Of a stretch of DNA of 64,000 nt, positions 1 through 8,305 are shown in pieces; the first letter of the stretch is position 1; every line of letters starts with the position of its first letter. The DNA is taken from NCBI GenBank assembly GCA_013154095.1, contig JAADDD010000001.1, forward strand, positions 1-64,000, in the 5' to 3' direction. The translations under genes and the position numbers were made by a program. Origin of the DNA: a bacterium (lineage in GTDB: Archaea; JAADDD01). The notes under the pieces were generated by a model that had not been told where the DNA came from, did not search any database, and saw nothing but the letters and a program-made list of their open reading frames with translations.

Positions 1-33
1 TTGTCGTCAAGTCATATATTGTGCACACGAACG

Positions 34-66
34 TCAATGGTAACTGGGGGGGGGCAGGGGTAGGGG
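34..66 (+). promoter_or_regulatory. ORB-like initiator-binding element 1 with G-string
   Basis: The element reads TCAATGGTAAC followed by nine Gs, CA, GGGG, TA, GGGG. The core TGG-AAC plus a downstream G-string is the layout of archaeal origin recognition boxes bound by Orc1/Cdc6. The four G runs in 46-66 could also form a G-quadruplex. The inverted partner is at 315-331. Confidence 0.65.
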
Positions 67-314
67 TCGGCGCAGCACTAGAAATTCTTAAATAAAATGA
101 GCTAGAGGTTCATGCCTAGAGTTATTTTACTTAAATGTTTCTTTATGTCAAATACGTCAAGAGCTGTTGTTCTTGATGTCAAACTATATCAAAAGAAATC
201 TTTATATAGAAATTAATTATTTAGTTCAATTTCTATAAACTATTATAAAAAGAATTAGGTATATTAAATAATTCATTATATATAAATTTTTTGGTAAAGG
301 GTCCTCCGTTTTAT

Positions 315-331
315 GACCCCTGTTACCATTG
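315..331 (-). promoter_or_regulatory. ORB-like initiator-binding element 2 (inverted)
   Basis: Read on the minus strand this is CAATGGTAACAGGGGTC, matching element 1 in the first ten bases and again in the GGGG after one mismatch. The inverted orientation towards the AT-rich core is the usual geometry of Orc1-bound boxes that flank a duplex-unwinding element. Confidence 0.65.
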
Positions 332-455
332 TATGTGCGTGCACATATAAGTGGACTTGGCATCATTTGACATACCAAAAACCCTTGCATCTAAATATGT
401 CAAAGCAAGTTGCAGCAAAACAATATTTATATTCGACTCGTCAAACACTCTGCAT

Positions 456-1280
456 ATGAAAATTATCGTGCTAGGTTCAAGCGCAGAACCTAGGGTCCGG
501 ATGCTTTCTGAAGCCCTCAATGCTCCTATTGTTGAGCCATTTTATACTGATGCTACTCAAACAGACGCAGATGCCGTTGTTGCTCTAGTTCATCCTCCAA
601 CACTTCTTTTTACTCTAGAACTGCGCGGAGCAAAAATAATCAATCCTGTAAAGGTAATAGAAATATTTGGAGACAAGTACTTAGTCTATGAATATTTCAA
701 GAATAAAATAAAAACAATTAAAAGAAGGCTGCTCATTCTTGCAAATCCTCGAGAGGAGAGTTTTGAAAGATTGCGCAACTACTGGATCCAGTTTTTCTCT
801 TCATTCAACTATCCTATTATAATTAAGGCTACGCGCAGCAGCCTTGGCATGACTGTAATGAAGATAGGCGACCTGCAGAGCGCGCTCTCTGTCGTTGAGG
901 TACTGTGCAGGTACTCCGACCTGCGCACGCTCTGCGTCGAGGAGTTTGTGCCGCACGAGCACGATGTGCGCGTGCTGGTAACCTGGGACGGCCACTGCTG
1001 GATGATGAAGCGCTACAGCCTCCAGCCAGACTTCAGGACTAACAGCAGCAGGGGCGGAGCCACCGAGCCGTTCTACTCGGAGGAGCTCGAGGACCTGGCC
1101 AAGAAAATAATAGAAGAGAGCGGCGCAGTGTACCTTGGCATAGACTTTATTCCAGTAGATGGCGGCTACGTGCTCAACGAGGTAAACACAAAGCCAGGCT
1201 TCGAGAAGATAGCAGCAACCGTTGATCCTGGTATACCTAGAAAGCTCGCAGACTCCATACTTGCCTGGCTCAAGAGATAA
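456..1280 (+). CDS. RimK/LysX-type ATP-grasp ligase
   Basis: ATP-grasp enzyme that by family forms a peptide-like amide bond between an amino acid and a carboxylate using ATP (RimK, LysX, MptN relatives). The ATP-grasp part has IIIKATRSSLG, DVRVLV, the SRGG loop and the metal-binding NEVNTKPGFEKI motif near the C-terminus. I chose ATG 456 (274 aa, beginning MKIIVLGS), because family members start at this beta strand; a longer GTG start at 351 would run through the origin element. The stop shares one base with the orc1 start (TAATG), so the two are co-transcribed. The substrate cannot be told from sequence. Confidence 0.8.
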   Translation: MKIIVLGSSAEPRVRMLSEALNAPIVEPFYTDATQTDADAVVALVHPPTLLFTLELRGAKIINPVKVIEIFGDKYLVYEYFKNKIKTIKRRLLILANPREESFERLRNYWIQFFSSFNYPIIIKATRSSLGMTVMKIGDLQSALSVVEVLCRYSDLRTLCVEEFVPHEHDVRVLVTWDGHCWMMKRYSLQPDFRTNSSRGGATEPFYSEELEDLAKKIIEESGAVYLGIDFIPVDGGYVLNEVNTKPGFEKIAATVDPGIPRKLADSILAWLKR

Positions 1281-2392
1281 TGGAGCTGGACATTTTTGGC
1301 AGCCAGGGCATTATAATTAACGAAAGCGTGTTCTCGCCTTACTATGTACCACCTACTCTGGTTGCAAGAGAAAAGCAACTGCTGCAGCTAGGAAAGGTTC
1401 TCCGCCCGGCTCTTTTTTATCAGCGACCAATGAATATTTATATTTATGGTCCTAAAGGTTCAGGAAAAACAGTCACGGTGCGCTATGTTCTTCAGCTGCT
1501 AAAAGAAAAAGCAGAAAGAATACATGTTGTTTACTGTACGTGCTCAGAGACAAACACATTCTACAAGTTCATTTATTTGCTAGCAAAGCATTTCAGGCCG
1601 GAAATTTCCAAGATCTCTTCTGCCGAAGCCCTAGAGATTATTCGCCAGTGCTGCCGACCGCTCACGCTTGTTGTCATTGATGACATTCACACGCTTTCTT
1701 CGAGAAAGGAACTTAATTCTATTGTTTTTTGGTCCAGCAGAACAGAGCTACCGCTATCTTTCATTTATGTAGCTGCTAAAGATATTACTCCAAGGCTAGA
1801 AGAAGACACGCTCTCTTCCTTTAAAATGAATCTCTACCAGATATACTTTGGTCCTTATACAGCGAATGAACTTTACCAGATACTTACACAGCGAGCAAAG
1901 CTAGGACTCAAGGAAGGCAGCTACGATGACAGCGTGCTAAGAAAAATAGCTGCTATTGTAGCGAAGAAGAGCGGAGATGCACGAGAAGCAATCGAAATAC
2001 TGCACTATTCTGCAAAAATTGCAGAAGAAGAGGGAGACAACAAAATCAAGCCAGAATATGTAGATAGAGCAATCAATGAAATAGAGTACGGTTACTGGAT
2101 AAACAAGATCAAGAGCTTGCCTCCAACACTAAAATACATCGTGCTATCCTATATTCAGGCTAGACGTAGCGGCAAGCAGCCAGTAACTACGGGCGAAGCA
2201 TACCACCTGTTCTACAAGCAGCTTGCGCCTAATCCAATCAGCTACTACTGGTTCAGCAAGTACACAACTTACTTGATCAGCGAAGAGATCTTAGAAGTTG
2301 TGCGCAGAGAAGGCAACAAGAGGTTCATTAACATTAATATTCCTGACGAAGTGCTCGGAGAAATAGAAAAAATAATTGAAGGTGAGCTATGA
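1280..2392 (+). CDS. cdc6: Orc1/Cdc6 replication initiator
   Basis: Origin-binding AAA+ ATPase that recognises ORB elements and loads MCM. Walker A GPKGSGKT is at residues 57-64 and Walker B LVVIDDIH at about 130-137. The AAA+ lid region follows and the last ~100 residues look like the winged-helix domain. At 370 aa it is slightly shorter than the usual 390-420. It starts one base inside the upstream stop and sits within 1.3 kb of two ORB-like boxes, the usual self-linked origin arrangement. The 3' end overlaps the convergent rpl10e by 6 nt. Confidence 0.93.
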   Translation: MELDIFGSQGIIINESVFSPYYVPPTLVAREKQLLQLGKVLRPALFYQRPMNIYIYGPKGSGKTVTVRYVLQLLKEKAERIHVVYCTCSETNTFYKFIYLLAKHFRPEISKISSAEALEIIRQCCRPLTLVVIDDIHTLSSRKELNSIVFWSSRTELPLSFIYVAAKDITPRLEEDTLSSFKMNLYQIYFGPYTANELYQILTQRAKLGLKEGSYDDSVLRKIAAIVAKKSGDAREAIEILHYSAKIAEEEGDNKIKPEYVDRAINEIEYGYWINKIKSLPPTLKYIVLSYIQARRSGKQPVTTGEAYHLFYKQLAPNPISYYWFSKYTTYLISEEILEVVRREGNKRFININIPDEVLGEIEKIIEGEL

Positions 2393-2923
2393 ACTGAGCT
2401 TGTTTACTACAATGTACCAGGAACTTGGGAGCTTTGCCTTTATCCTGCGCAGCACATTCTTTACTTCTTCTAGGTATTTTTCTGTGGTGAATACAGACAG
2501 CACTTTCTGGCCGTCATAAACTCTTGCAGCCCTGCCTACTGGACGACCAAAAGCTAGGCGCATACCCTTAGAGATACGTTCTGCCTTTGTGGCCACTGTG
2601 GGTGTTTTGTGTTCTCGCAGCACGTGGTGAGGATATGGCCATATACGGAGCATGTAGTTGCTGCTAGAGACAGTTTTCTCTAGGTAGTGCTTTGCGAGCA
2701 CGCGGACAGTCTCTAAGCATTTGTCGCGTACCTGGCAAGGTCGCTTTGCCACGAGTGCTACCTCGTACTCGAACTGCCCTGAAGCATTGCCGTCGACAAA
2801 CTGCCTTGTCTGCACGGGCGGCGCTCCTTTCACGTAGCACTTCGACGGTACCTTGTATGATATGCGCGTGTATGGTCTATCTTTTAGCCTAGTAAACACG
2901 CTCGGCCGCTTGTGCACTCCCAT
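2387..2923 (-). CDS. rpl10e: 50S ribosomal protein L10e (uL16)
   Basis: Large-subunit protein of the L10e/L16 family near the A site and central protuberance. Family landmarks are RPYTR near the N-terminus and LRIWPYPHHVLREHK followed by GMRLAFGRPVG and ARV. At 178 aa it has the usual archaeal length. It is the last gene of a minus-strand set (UPF0147, trmJ, dcd, coiled coil) and is 6 nt from its neighbour. Confidence 0.95.
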   Translation of the reverse strand: MGVHKRPSVFTRLKDRPYTRISYKVPSKCYVKGAPPVQTRQFVDGNASGQFEYEVALVAKRPCQVRDKCLETVRVLAKHYLEKTVSSSNYMLRIWPYPHHVLREHKTPTVATKAERISKGMRLAFGRPVGRAARVYDGQKVLSVFTTEKYLEEVKNVLRRIKAKLPSSWYIVVNKLSS

Positions 2924-2929
2924 CTGTTC

Positions 2930-3880
2930 TCAGCCTTTCTTGCCAAAGAGTCTAATGTGCTTATGCTTCTTCTCGCCGGTTTCTGTTTTTAAGTTTTCTT
3001 CTTTTACTTCTGCACCAGGAGGAACATTTTCTTTAGTTTCCACCTGTGCTGGATGCTTTACTTCTATTTCTTGCTCAAACACGACTTCTGGTTTAGCTTT
3101 AGAAACTAATAAATCTATTTCTTTTTCGAGTTTTTGTAGCTCATCCTTAAACATGTTTATTCTTTCTTTGACAGACTTTATAGTGTTCTCTTCTAGGCGC
3201 AGTTTTGTTAATTCTTTTTCTATTTCTTCTAACTTTTCAGTGATATTTCTTCGCATTTCCTGAAATTCCATTATTTTTGACGCAAGTTTCTCGGCTAGCT
3301 CCTTTGTTATTTCTTTTATCCTCTCATATGTTTCTTTAATAGATGCAAGCTCCTTGTCAAACACATCTACATGATCTTTAACTGTGCGGAGTCGGATTTC
3401 TAGCACAGAAATCTTGTCTTCTACTTCTTTTTTCAGCTCTGCTACATTTTGCCTAACACTAGCTTCTATTCTGTGCAGCTCTTTTTCCAGGTCAATGTAT
3501 CTTCTATCAGCTATGTCCTTGAGCTTGCCAATCTCCGACTGCACTTTAAGAATGCTGGACTCGAGCTCCTCTATCCTGCCCTGGTAGCGCTCGAGCTCCC
3601 TCAGTCTTGAGTCTACCTCGCCAAGCTTTTTGTTAATGAACTCATCAATTAGTTTGAGTCTAGAGGTTAGCTCCTTTGATATTACTTCGTCGATATTGCT
3701 GGGCAGTTCGACAGTTTCTTTTGTTTCCTGCACTTTTATTTCTTCGGAAAAGCTAGGCATTCGCTTCTTTAACTCTTCTTCGAAAGAGGAAATATCGATC
3801 TTTTTTACATTTCGCTTGCTGTCTTCTAGAATTCTTTTAAATATGGTATCTTTTTCTTTCTCGAAATCTTTCTCTGCCAA
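2930..3880 (-). CDS. Long coiled-coil protein of unknown function
   Basis: A 316-residue, Glu/Lys-rich protein with heptad-like repeats from about residue 65 to 250 and a low-complexity charged tail ending in HIRLFGKKG. No enzymatic motif, signal peptide or membrane segment is seen. The ATG at 3880 lies 44 nt inside the end of dcd. A later start (the Met at residue 41) is possible, since the first 40 residues are also charged and helical. Coiled-coil proteins of this kind can be structural or SMC-like partners, but nothing here assigns a role. Confidence 0.7.
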   Translation of the reverse strand: MAEKDFEKEKDTIFKRILEDSKRNVKKIDISSFEEELKKRMPSFSEEIKVQETKETVELPSNIDEVISKELTSRLKLIDEFINKKLGEVDSRLRELERYQGRIEELESSILKVQSEIGKLKDIADRRYIDLEKELHRIEASVRQNVAELKKEVEDKISVLEIRLRTVKDHVDVFDKELASIKETYERIKEITKELAEKLASKIMEFQEMRRNITEKLEEIEKELTKLRLEENTIKSVKERINMFKDELQKLEKEIDLLVSKAKPEVVFEQEIEVKHPAQVETKENVPPGAEVKEENLKTETGEKKHKHIRLFGKKG

Positions 3881-4439
3881 CTATTTCACCGCTAAATTCC
3901 ATGTGTATAAGAGACGGCAAAATGCCCGACTGGTACTTATACTTGCTGTCTTCTCTTTCTGCGTAGCTCTTTTCACAAGATATTGGTAGCTCAACAAATA
4001 TAATTTGTGCAATCCGCATGCCAGGATAGATCTTGACTGGCACGCTGTTGAAGTTAAAAATTTCGAGCACTAGCTTACCCTCAAAACCAGGAGCTATAAA
4101 TCCTGCACCGAGGTGCACAGCAAGCCCTAGCCTAGCTATGGAGCTCCTAGCATGCAAGAATCCTGCTATGTTTGGCGGCAGTGCGATATATTCTTTCGTG
4201 CATGCTAGCACAAATTCCATTGGCTTCAGCAAGTATCCTTCTTCTGGAATTGATACTTTCTTAAGCCCATTATTCGCGGGCTCTCGCACGTCTATATAAA
4301 TTCCTGGTTGGTAGATCGCGAGCTCATTTCCTAATTTTATGTCATAGCCTGCGGGAGTCACGCACTGTTCATCGAACGGTTCAATCTTCAGCTTGCCAGA
4401 ATTCACCAGTTCCTTTATTTTCTTGTCTGGCAATATCAT
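3837..4439 (-). CDS. dcd: dCTP deaminase
   Basis: Deaminates dCTP to dUTP, the route to dTMP in many archaea. The N-terminus (MILPDKKIKE, then PAGYDIKLGNE) is typical, followed by HARSSIARLGL and GAGFIAPGFEGKLVLEIFN, which carries the catalytic Glu, and a late KYQSG motif. At 200 aa the length is normal. The start lies 59 nt inside the 3' end of trmJ, yet the N-terminus is so typical that the overlap looks real. A dNMP-kinase-like gene lies just beyond this operon, so nucleotide supply genes cluster here. Confidence 0.93.
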   Translation of the reverse strand: MILPDKKIKELVNSGKLKIEPFDEQCVTPAGYDIKLGNELAIYQPGIYIDVREPANNGLKKVSIPEEGYLLKPMEFVLACTKEYIALPPNIAGFLHARSSIARLGLAVHLGAGFIAPGFEGKLVLEIFNFNSVPVKIYPGMRIAQIIFVELPISCEKSYAEREDSKYKYQSGILPSLIHMEFSGEIVGRERFRERKRYHI

Positions 4440-5109
4440 TTATCCACCGCAACAAGTTTCCGAGCTCATAATCAAAAACTGGAAGTCTAAGCAGCACCTT
4501 TTCTACTTCTTGCGCAGCATGATCAGGAAGTTTAAGACGTTGAAGTAGCTTCTTCACTAATAAATATTTTGCTTCTGGGGCTGCAAGCTTAAGTTTTTCA
4601 GCAGGTATTTCGCCAAAAGCTGCAAACAGTTCATAGCAAATAACAGCGACGGCATGACTAAGATTGAGTACAGGGAATTCTGGATTAGCTGGAATATGTA
4701 CCAAGTGGTCGCAAATAGCAATTTCTTCGTTCTTTAATCCACTTTCCTCTCTTCCAAAGACAATTGCTACTGGACACGGAACAGACCGTTTGAGCAGTTC
4801 TATCATTGTTTTTGGGGAAATAAATTTTCGTAGCTTCTTTTTGCTCGAGAGGCTTATCCTGCCAGAGGTAGCAAACATGTAAGAAAAGCAGGGTCTCAGA
4901 CGCTTTAATGAATCTACTATCAGCGCGCCTTCAAGAATTTCTGCTGCGTGGGTTGCCGTAATGTATGCTTGTTGGCCAAGCTCGCAGCGAGGATTAACTA
5001 GCACTAGATTATATATGCCGAAATTTTTCATTACTCGTGCAACAGCCCCTATGTTTTCTGGATTTTTCGGCTCTACAAGAACAATGTAGAAAAGTTCAAG
5101 AGGATTCAT
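4381..5109 (-). CDS. trmJ: SPOUT RNA 2'-O-methyltransferase, TrmJ family
   Basis: SpoU/TrmH-type methyltransferase; TrmJ members methylate the 2'-O of residue 32 in tRNAs. SPOUT motifs are NPENIGAVARVMKNFG, IVFGREESGLKNEE and LNLSHAVAVICYE, which together build the knotted SAM site. At 242 aa it is typical. The start overlaps the stop of UPF0147 by 4 nt, and the C-terminal ~20 residues are coded across the start of dcd. The exact tRNA target is inferred from the family. Confidence 0.88.
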   Translation of the reverse strand: MNPLELFYIVLVEPKNPENIGAVARVMKNFGIYNLVLVNPRCELGQQAYITATHAAEILEGALIVDSLKRLRPCFSYMFATSGRISLSSKKKLRKFISPKTMIELLKRSVPCPVAIVFGREESGLKNEEIAICDHLVHIPANPEFPVLNLSHAVAVICYELFAAFGEIPAEKLKLAAPEAKYLLVKKLLQRLKLPDHAAQEVEKVLLRLPVFDYELGNLLRWINDIARQENKGTGEFWQAED

Positions 5110-5360
5110 GCGCTTCTAGAAATTTCTTCAAGCTTAGACACTGCCTGGAAAAGCAACGTGCGAATATAATATGGCATATTTGGATCATCTATTATTCTTT
5201 CTATTTCAGAAATCGCGATAGAAGCCCTTACTGGTAATTCTTTGCTGTTATCTTCTAAAACTTTCAGAGCATTAGATACTGCCTGCTTGATATTTCTTGG
5301 AGTATGTCTATCCTTCAGAACTTCGTTCAATATCTGTGCAACAAGGTTTATATCATTCAT
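5106..5360 (-). CDS. UPF0147 family protein
   Basis: Small helical protein of the archaeal UPF0147 family (84 aa from ATG 5360), recognised by HTPRNIKQAVSNAL, ELPVRASIAISE and the PNMPYYIRTLLF block. Function is unknown; the helical-repeat look suggests protein or RNA contact. A TTG start at 5372 is possible, but ATG 5360 has a GGTGA element 5 nt upstream (5366-5370) and is preferred. First gene of the minus-strand operon that runs to rpl10e. Confidence 0.85.
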   Translation of the reverse strand: MNDINLVAQILNEVLKDRHTPRNIKQAVSNALKVLEDNSKELPVRASIAISEIERIIDDPNMPYYIRTLLFQAVSKLEEISRSA

Positions 5361-5375
5361 ACTTCTCACCAAACC

Positions 5376-5972
5376 ATGCTATTAGCTGTAACTTTCGAAG
5401 GTCCGCCGTTTGCTGGAAAGAGTACGCTAGCTTCTCTAGTCTATGAATATTATAAAATTAAAGGTTATGATGTAGCGCTGCTCGAAAATTCTCTTACGGA
5501 AGAAATAGCTACACTAGCAAGAAAAAAAGATGCCGAGCGTCGCTACCTTGCTGCAAGCTGTCTTCTAGCAGCAGGAGCTGTGCAGCTGCTGGAACAGGCA
5601 TTTCAATATTTAACTAAAGAAATAATAATATTTGACAGTTTATATAGTTATTACTTAATTTATTCTTCATATAGACAGCTCAAGCCAGAGCAGCTAGATT
5701 CCTTTCTTTTCAGTCTACACGGCCCAAAAATTCTCTATTTACAGTGCCGCTACGAGCAACTGCTCAAAAGGAAAAAAGAACCTCATCCTTTCAGCGAGCT
5801 GCTGAAATCGGAAGAAATGTTCGCAGAAGCAGAAAGAAACATTCGCCAGCGTCTAGTAAAGCATGCAAGCACAAGAATAGTGTTCGTGGAAAACAACTAC
5901 GAAGAACCGTTCGATGCATTCCAGAAAATCAGAGAAATTTTAGACAGCACATTAAAGAATCTGGGACCTTAA
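5376..5972 (+). CDS. Thymidylate-kinase-like P-loop nucleotide kinase
   Basis: P-loop kinase of the dTMP kinase type. The chosen ATG (198 aa) begins MLLAVTFEGPPFAGKST, with the Walker A at residues 9-17. A region IIIFDSLYSYYLIYSSYRQ resembles the DRY/substrate strand of Tmk but lacks the classic DRY residues, and a lid-like RKKEPHPF follows. The specificity (dTMP or another dNMP) is therefore uncertain. It is divergent from UPF0147 with a shared 15-nt start region and converges on the HTH gene with a 21-nt overlap. Confidence 0.68.
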   Translation: MLLAVTFEGPPFAGKSTLASLVYEYYKIKGYDVALLENSLTEEIATLARKKDAERRYLAASCLLAAGAVQLLEQAFQYLTKEIIIFDSLYSYYLIYSSYRQLKPEQLDSFLFSLHGPKILYLQCRYEQLLKRKKEPHPFSELLKSEEMFAEAERNIRQRLVKHASTRIVFVENNYEEPFDAFQKIREILDSTLKNLGP

Positions 5973-6719
5973 TCTTCTGCGCAGCACTTCGCTTATGTCT
6001 TGCTCGCTGTCAATAAATACTGGCTCTACGTTAAGAAAATCGGCTAGCTGCCGAAATTCTTTTTCTAGTCGCTGTCTGCACTTTCCTAGCAGCACGAGCT
6101 TGCTCTCTTCTAGCACGCTTAGGTCATGCGGAGAGCGCTCAACACGGTAAACCACCTGACCTCCGGAGCCTGAATTCTTTTCCAGCAGATTAATTCTGAT
6201 CGGCTCTACACAGTCCTCGAGGACTTTAAAAATTCTGAGCGTGACAGAAACCTCGCAGGAGCTTGCTATTTCTGCTACCCTTTTTCTACTCAGACCTTCA
6301 CTCCTGAGCTTTTCTCTTGCTTGCTGACTGTTAAGTATCCGAACACGCACGTAAAGACCACCACGAGAATAATAATAGCATGGATATTCATTGTCCAGCA
6401 ATTTTTCAAAAGTCTTGCAATTAATAAAATGCACACCAAACCTGCAGCCCACGCTATTATCAGGAATCTTTTTCTGTTTTTCGTATTCAGCAATAATTAA
6501 AGGTCTTGCGTCAAGACTCTCTGCAACTTTCTTCAGCAGCTCTCCAGAGCTCCTTTTCAGGCATTCAATGTTCTTCAGCACTTTTAGCACTAGTGGGCGC
6601 TCCAGCTTAATTATTAAATCAAACACTACCTCCGGCACTAGAGAAAAGTCTAAGTAATCGATGTTTCGCTGCTGCAGTGCTCTGCGCACTTTTTCTAGCA
6701 AGGATGAGCGAGTGAGCAT
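5952..6719 (-). CDS. Archaeal HTH regulator with N-terminal nuclease-like domain
   Basis: 255 aa. The N-terminal half resembles the restriction-endonuclease-like domain of the archaeal putative HTH-type regulator family. A strand YVRVRILNSQQAREKLR then leads into the helix-turn-helix GLSRKRVAEIASSCEVSVTL, with EPIRINLL after it. This order (fold, YVRIN-type strand, GLS-HTH) is the family signature. It is about 60 residues shorter than common members. Targets are unknown. The upstream spacer to thpR (6720-6758) holds TATA-like sequence for the divergent gene. Confidence 0.75.
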   Translation of the reverse strand: MLTRSSLLEKVRRALQQRNIDYLDFSLVPEVVFDLIIKLERPLVLKVLKNIECLKRSSGELLKKVAESLDARPLIIAEYEKQKKIPDNSVGCRFGVHFINCKTFEKLLDNEYPCYYYSRGGLYVRVRILNSQQAREKLRSEGLSRKRVAEIASSCEVSVTLRIFKVLEDCVEPIRINLLEKNSGSGGQVVYRVERSPHDLSVLEESKLVLLGKCRQRLEKEFRQLADFLNVEPVFIDSEQDISEVLRRRLRSQIL

Positions 6720-6758
6720 GAGCTAATTTATATTTGCCGTGCAAGCCGATATAAATTT

Positions 6759-7307
6759 ATGCGCGTGTTTGTCGGAGTAGACCTGCCTCCAGAGCTCAAA
6801 CACGCTATCATGGAGCTGCTCCAGCCATACCTGCGCCAAATCCAAGGAAAGCACGTAGAAAAAGAAAATCTGCACATCACGCTGAAGTTTTACGGTGACA
6901 TAACTCCTGCGCAGCTAGAAATAGTGAAAAAAATTCTAGATGAAAGCGTGAAGGATCTACAGCCAGCCGAAATTATAATAAAAGGAGTTGGAGCTTTCCC
7001 TAGCCCAGCTAATCCTAGAGTTCTTTGGTTGGGAGTGCAGGGACCAGGGGCACTGCTGCTCAAGGAGCTTTTTCTCAGGATAGAGATCCGCAGCCAGAAA
7101 CATGGACTGCGACGAGAAGAGCATGAATACACTCCACACGTCACTGTTTCTAGGCTAAAAGCTGGCGGTAGGGCAGTGCAAAAATTCCTCGAAGAGCTGC
7201 AGGAGCAAGTATTTGGCAAATTTATCGTGACAAAAATTACTGTATTTAAGAGCACGCTCACTCCGCGGGGCCCAATCTACGAGAAGTTAGCAGAAACAGA
7301 GTTATGA
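6759..7307 (+). CDS. thpR: RNA 2',3'-cyclic phosphodiesterase (LigT/ThpR)
   Basis: 2H phosphoesterase that opens 2',3'-cyclic phosphates on RNA, with possible 2'-5' ligase activity as known for the family. The two HxT motifs are HITLKF (about residue 39) and HVTVSR (about 128). At 182 aa the length is normal. A TATA-like TTTATATTT lies about 28 nt before ATG, so the message is probably leaderless. It overlaps nog1 by 4 nt. Confidence 0.92.
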   Translation: MRVFVGVDLPPELKHAIMELLQPYLRQIQGKHVEKENLHITLKFYGDITPAQLEIVKKILDESVKDLQPAEIIIKGVGAFPSPANPRVLWLGVQGPGALLLKELFLRIEIRSQKHGLRREEHEYTPHVTVSRLKAGGRAVQKFLEELQEQVFGKFIVTKITVFKSTLTPRGPIYEKLAETEL

Positions 7308-8263
7308 ACGAGCTACAAAAACTTATAGATAGTGCCTTTAAGCGCGCAACAAAAATCACTGTCAAAAAGACAAAAAAGAAGCTGACTTACTACAAGCTGC
7401 TTTCTCTTGCTAGAATGCAGAGCTTTGCAGATTATATTCTAGCTAGACTGCGTTCCCTGCTCCAGGAGCTTCCTGTTTACGAGCAGCTACATCCGTTTTA
7501 CCGTGCAATGATCGACATTAGTATAGGCGGCAAAGACAAGTACAAGTTCTTGCTTGGCTGCATTTCGTGGAGCGCAAAAATGGTAGAACGCTTTAAGCAT
7601 GAATACATGAAAAAAGTGCGTTATGCGCTTGAGCTGCGCTTAGTGCACTTTTACAGGAAACAGTTCTATGGCAGAGTTGTCTCAGTGCTAGAGCAGAATG
7701 CCGACAAGTACGAGAAATTATTGCAGCTGCTGCGCGAGCTAAAAAAACTTCCTGAAATAGATCCTAATATTCCGACATTTGTTGTTGCAGGTTTTCCTAA
7801 TGTTGGAAAATCTACATTCATTTCTAATGTTTCTACTGCAAAAGTAAAGATTGCTCCATATCCTTTCACTACCAAAACAGTTCATGTAGGGCACTACATG
7901 CTCGATGAAGTAAGGAGAGTGCAGCTAGTAGATACGCCTGGTATAGCAAAAAAAGATTTTGCAAGGCTCAAAGACATAGAACTCCGAGCATACTTTGCTG
8001 TGCGGTACCTTGCCAGCGCGCTCATTTTTATTATCGATGTTTCGTGTACTTGCGGCTACTCGCTTGAGGACCAGCTTGAATTATTTAATAAATTAACTAA
8101 TGAATTCAACAAAAATGTATATGTTATAAAAAGCAAGATTGATTTGGGTGACGCAGAGCTGCCCCAGCTCCGCGCGAAGAAAGTATATTCCGCTAACTTA
8201 ACAGAAAAAGAGCGCTGCCAGGAAATATTTAAAGACATCCTGCGCGAAGAAAGCATTTCTTAG
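7304..8263 (+). CDS. Nog1-family ribosome biogenesis GTPase
   Basis: OBG/Nog1 GTPase for large-subunit assembly. A helical N-terminal NOG1 domain occupies about residues 1-150. G1 is GFPNVGKST (163-171), the switch is YPFTTK, G3 is DTPG (210-213) and G4 is SKID in place of the usual N/TKxD. 319 aa is the archaeal length. It overlaps thpR by 4 nt, so both are read from the thpR promoter. Partner proteins L10e and the snoRNP genes occur elsewhere in the window. Confidence 0.88.
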   Translation: MNELQKLIDSAFKRATKITVKKTKKKLTYYKLLSLARMQSFADYILARLRSLLQELPVYEQLHPFYRAMIDISIGGKDKYKFLLGCISWSAKMVERFKHEYMKKVRYALELRLVHFYRKQFYGRVVSVLEQNADKYEKLLQLLRELKKLPEIDPNIPTFVVAGFPNVGKSTFISNVSTAKVKIAPYPFTTKTVHVGHYMLDEVRRVQLVDTPGIAKKDFARLKDIELRAYFAVRYLASALIFIIDVSCTCGYSLEDQLELFNKLTNEFNKNVYVIKSKIDLGDAELPQLRAKKVYSANLTEKERCQEIFKDILREESIS

Positions 8264-8272
8264 CGCAGCACT

Positions 8273-8305
8273 CTTTTTATACTTTTTAGGCAATTTAAAA
8301 TTCAG
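8273..8305 (+). promoter_or_regulatory. Promoter of the pilus gene run
   Basis: A TATA-like TTTTTATACTTTT is centred near 8279, about 27 nt before the ATG at 8306. No Shine-Dalgarno sits before that ATG, so a leaderless transcript is expected. No other clear promoter was seen before the spacer at 12757-12797. Confidence 0.5.

Larger units (their letters stand above)
1..455. other. Candidate replication origin (oriC), gene-free AT-rich region
   Basis: No convincing gene lies before the ATP-grasp start at 456. Two ORB-like elements face each other (35-49 on plus, 331-317 on minus), each reading CAATGGTAAC, one variable base, then a G run. A GTGCAC palindrome sits just outside each (21-26 and 339-344). 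Between them, about 86-300 is strongly AT-rich and would serve as an unwinding element. Orc1/cdc6 lies immediately downstream, a common archaeal origin arrangement. Repeated GTCAA words (for example 147, 156, 178) and an imperfect hairpin at 155-178 lie inside. That the window starts here fits a circular genome opened at its origin, but that is inference. Confidence 0.7.

Noticed and set aside
351..455. GTG start at 351 for the ATP-grasp gene
   Set aside because: The extra 35 residues are not family-like, and the start would sit on the outer edge of the right origin element. ATG 456 matches the family N-terminus.
2853..3989. Plus-strand Ser/Phe-rich open frames over the coiled-coil and dcd genes
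   Set aside because: They are shadows of Glu/Lys-rich coding on the other strand and have no family-like content.
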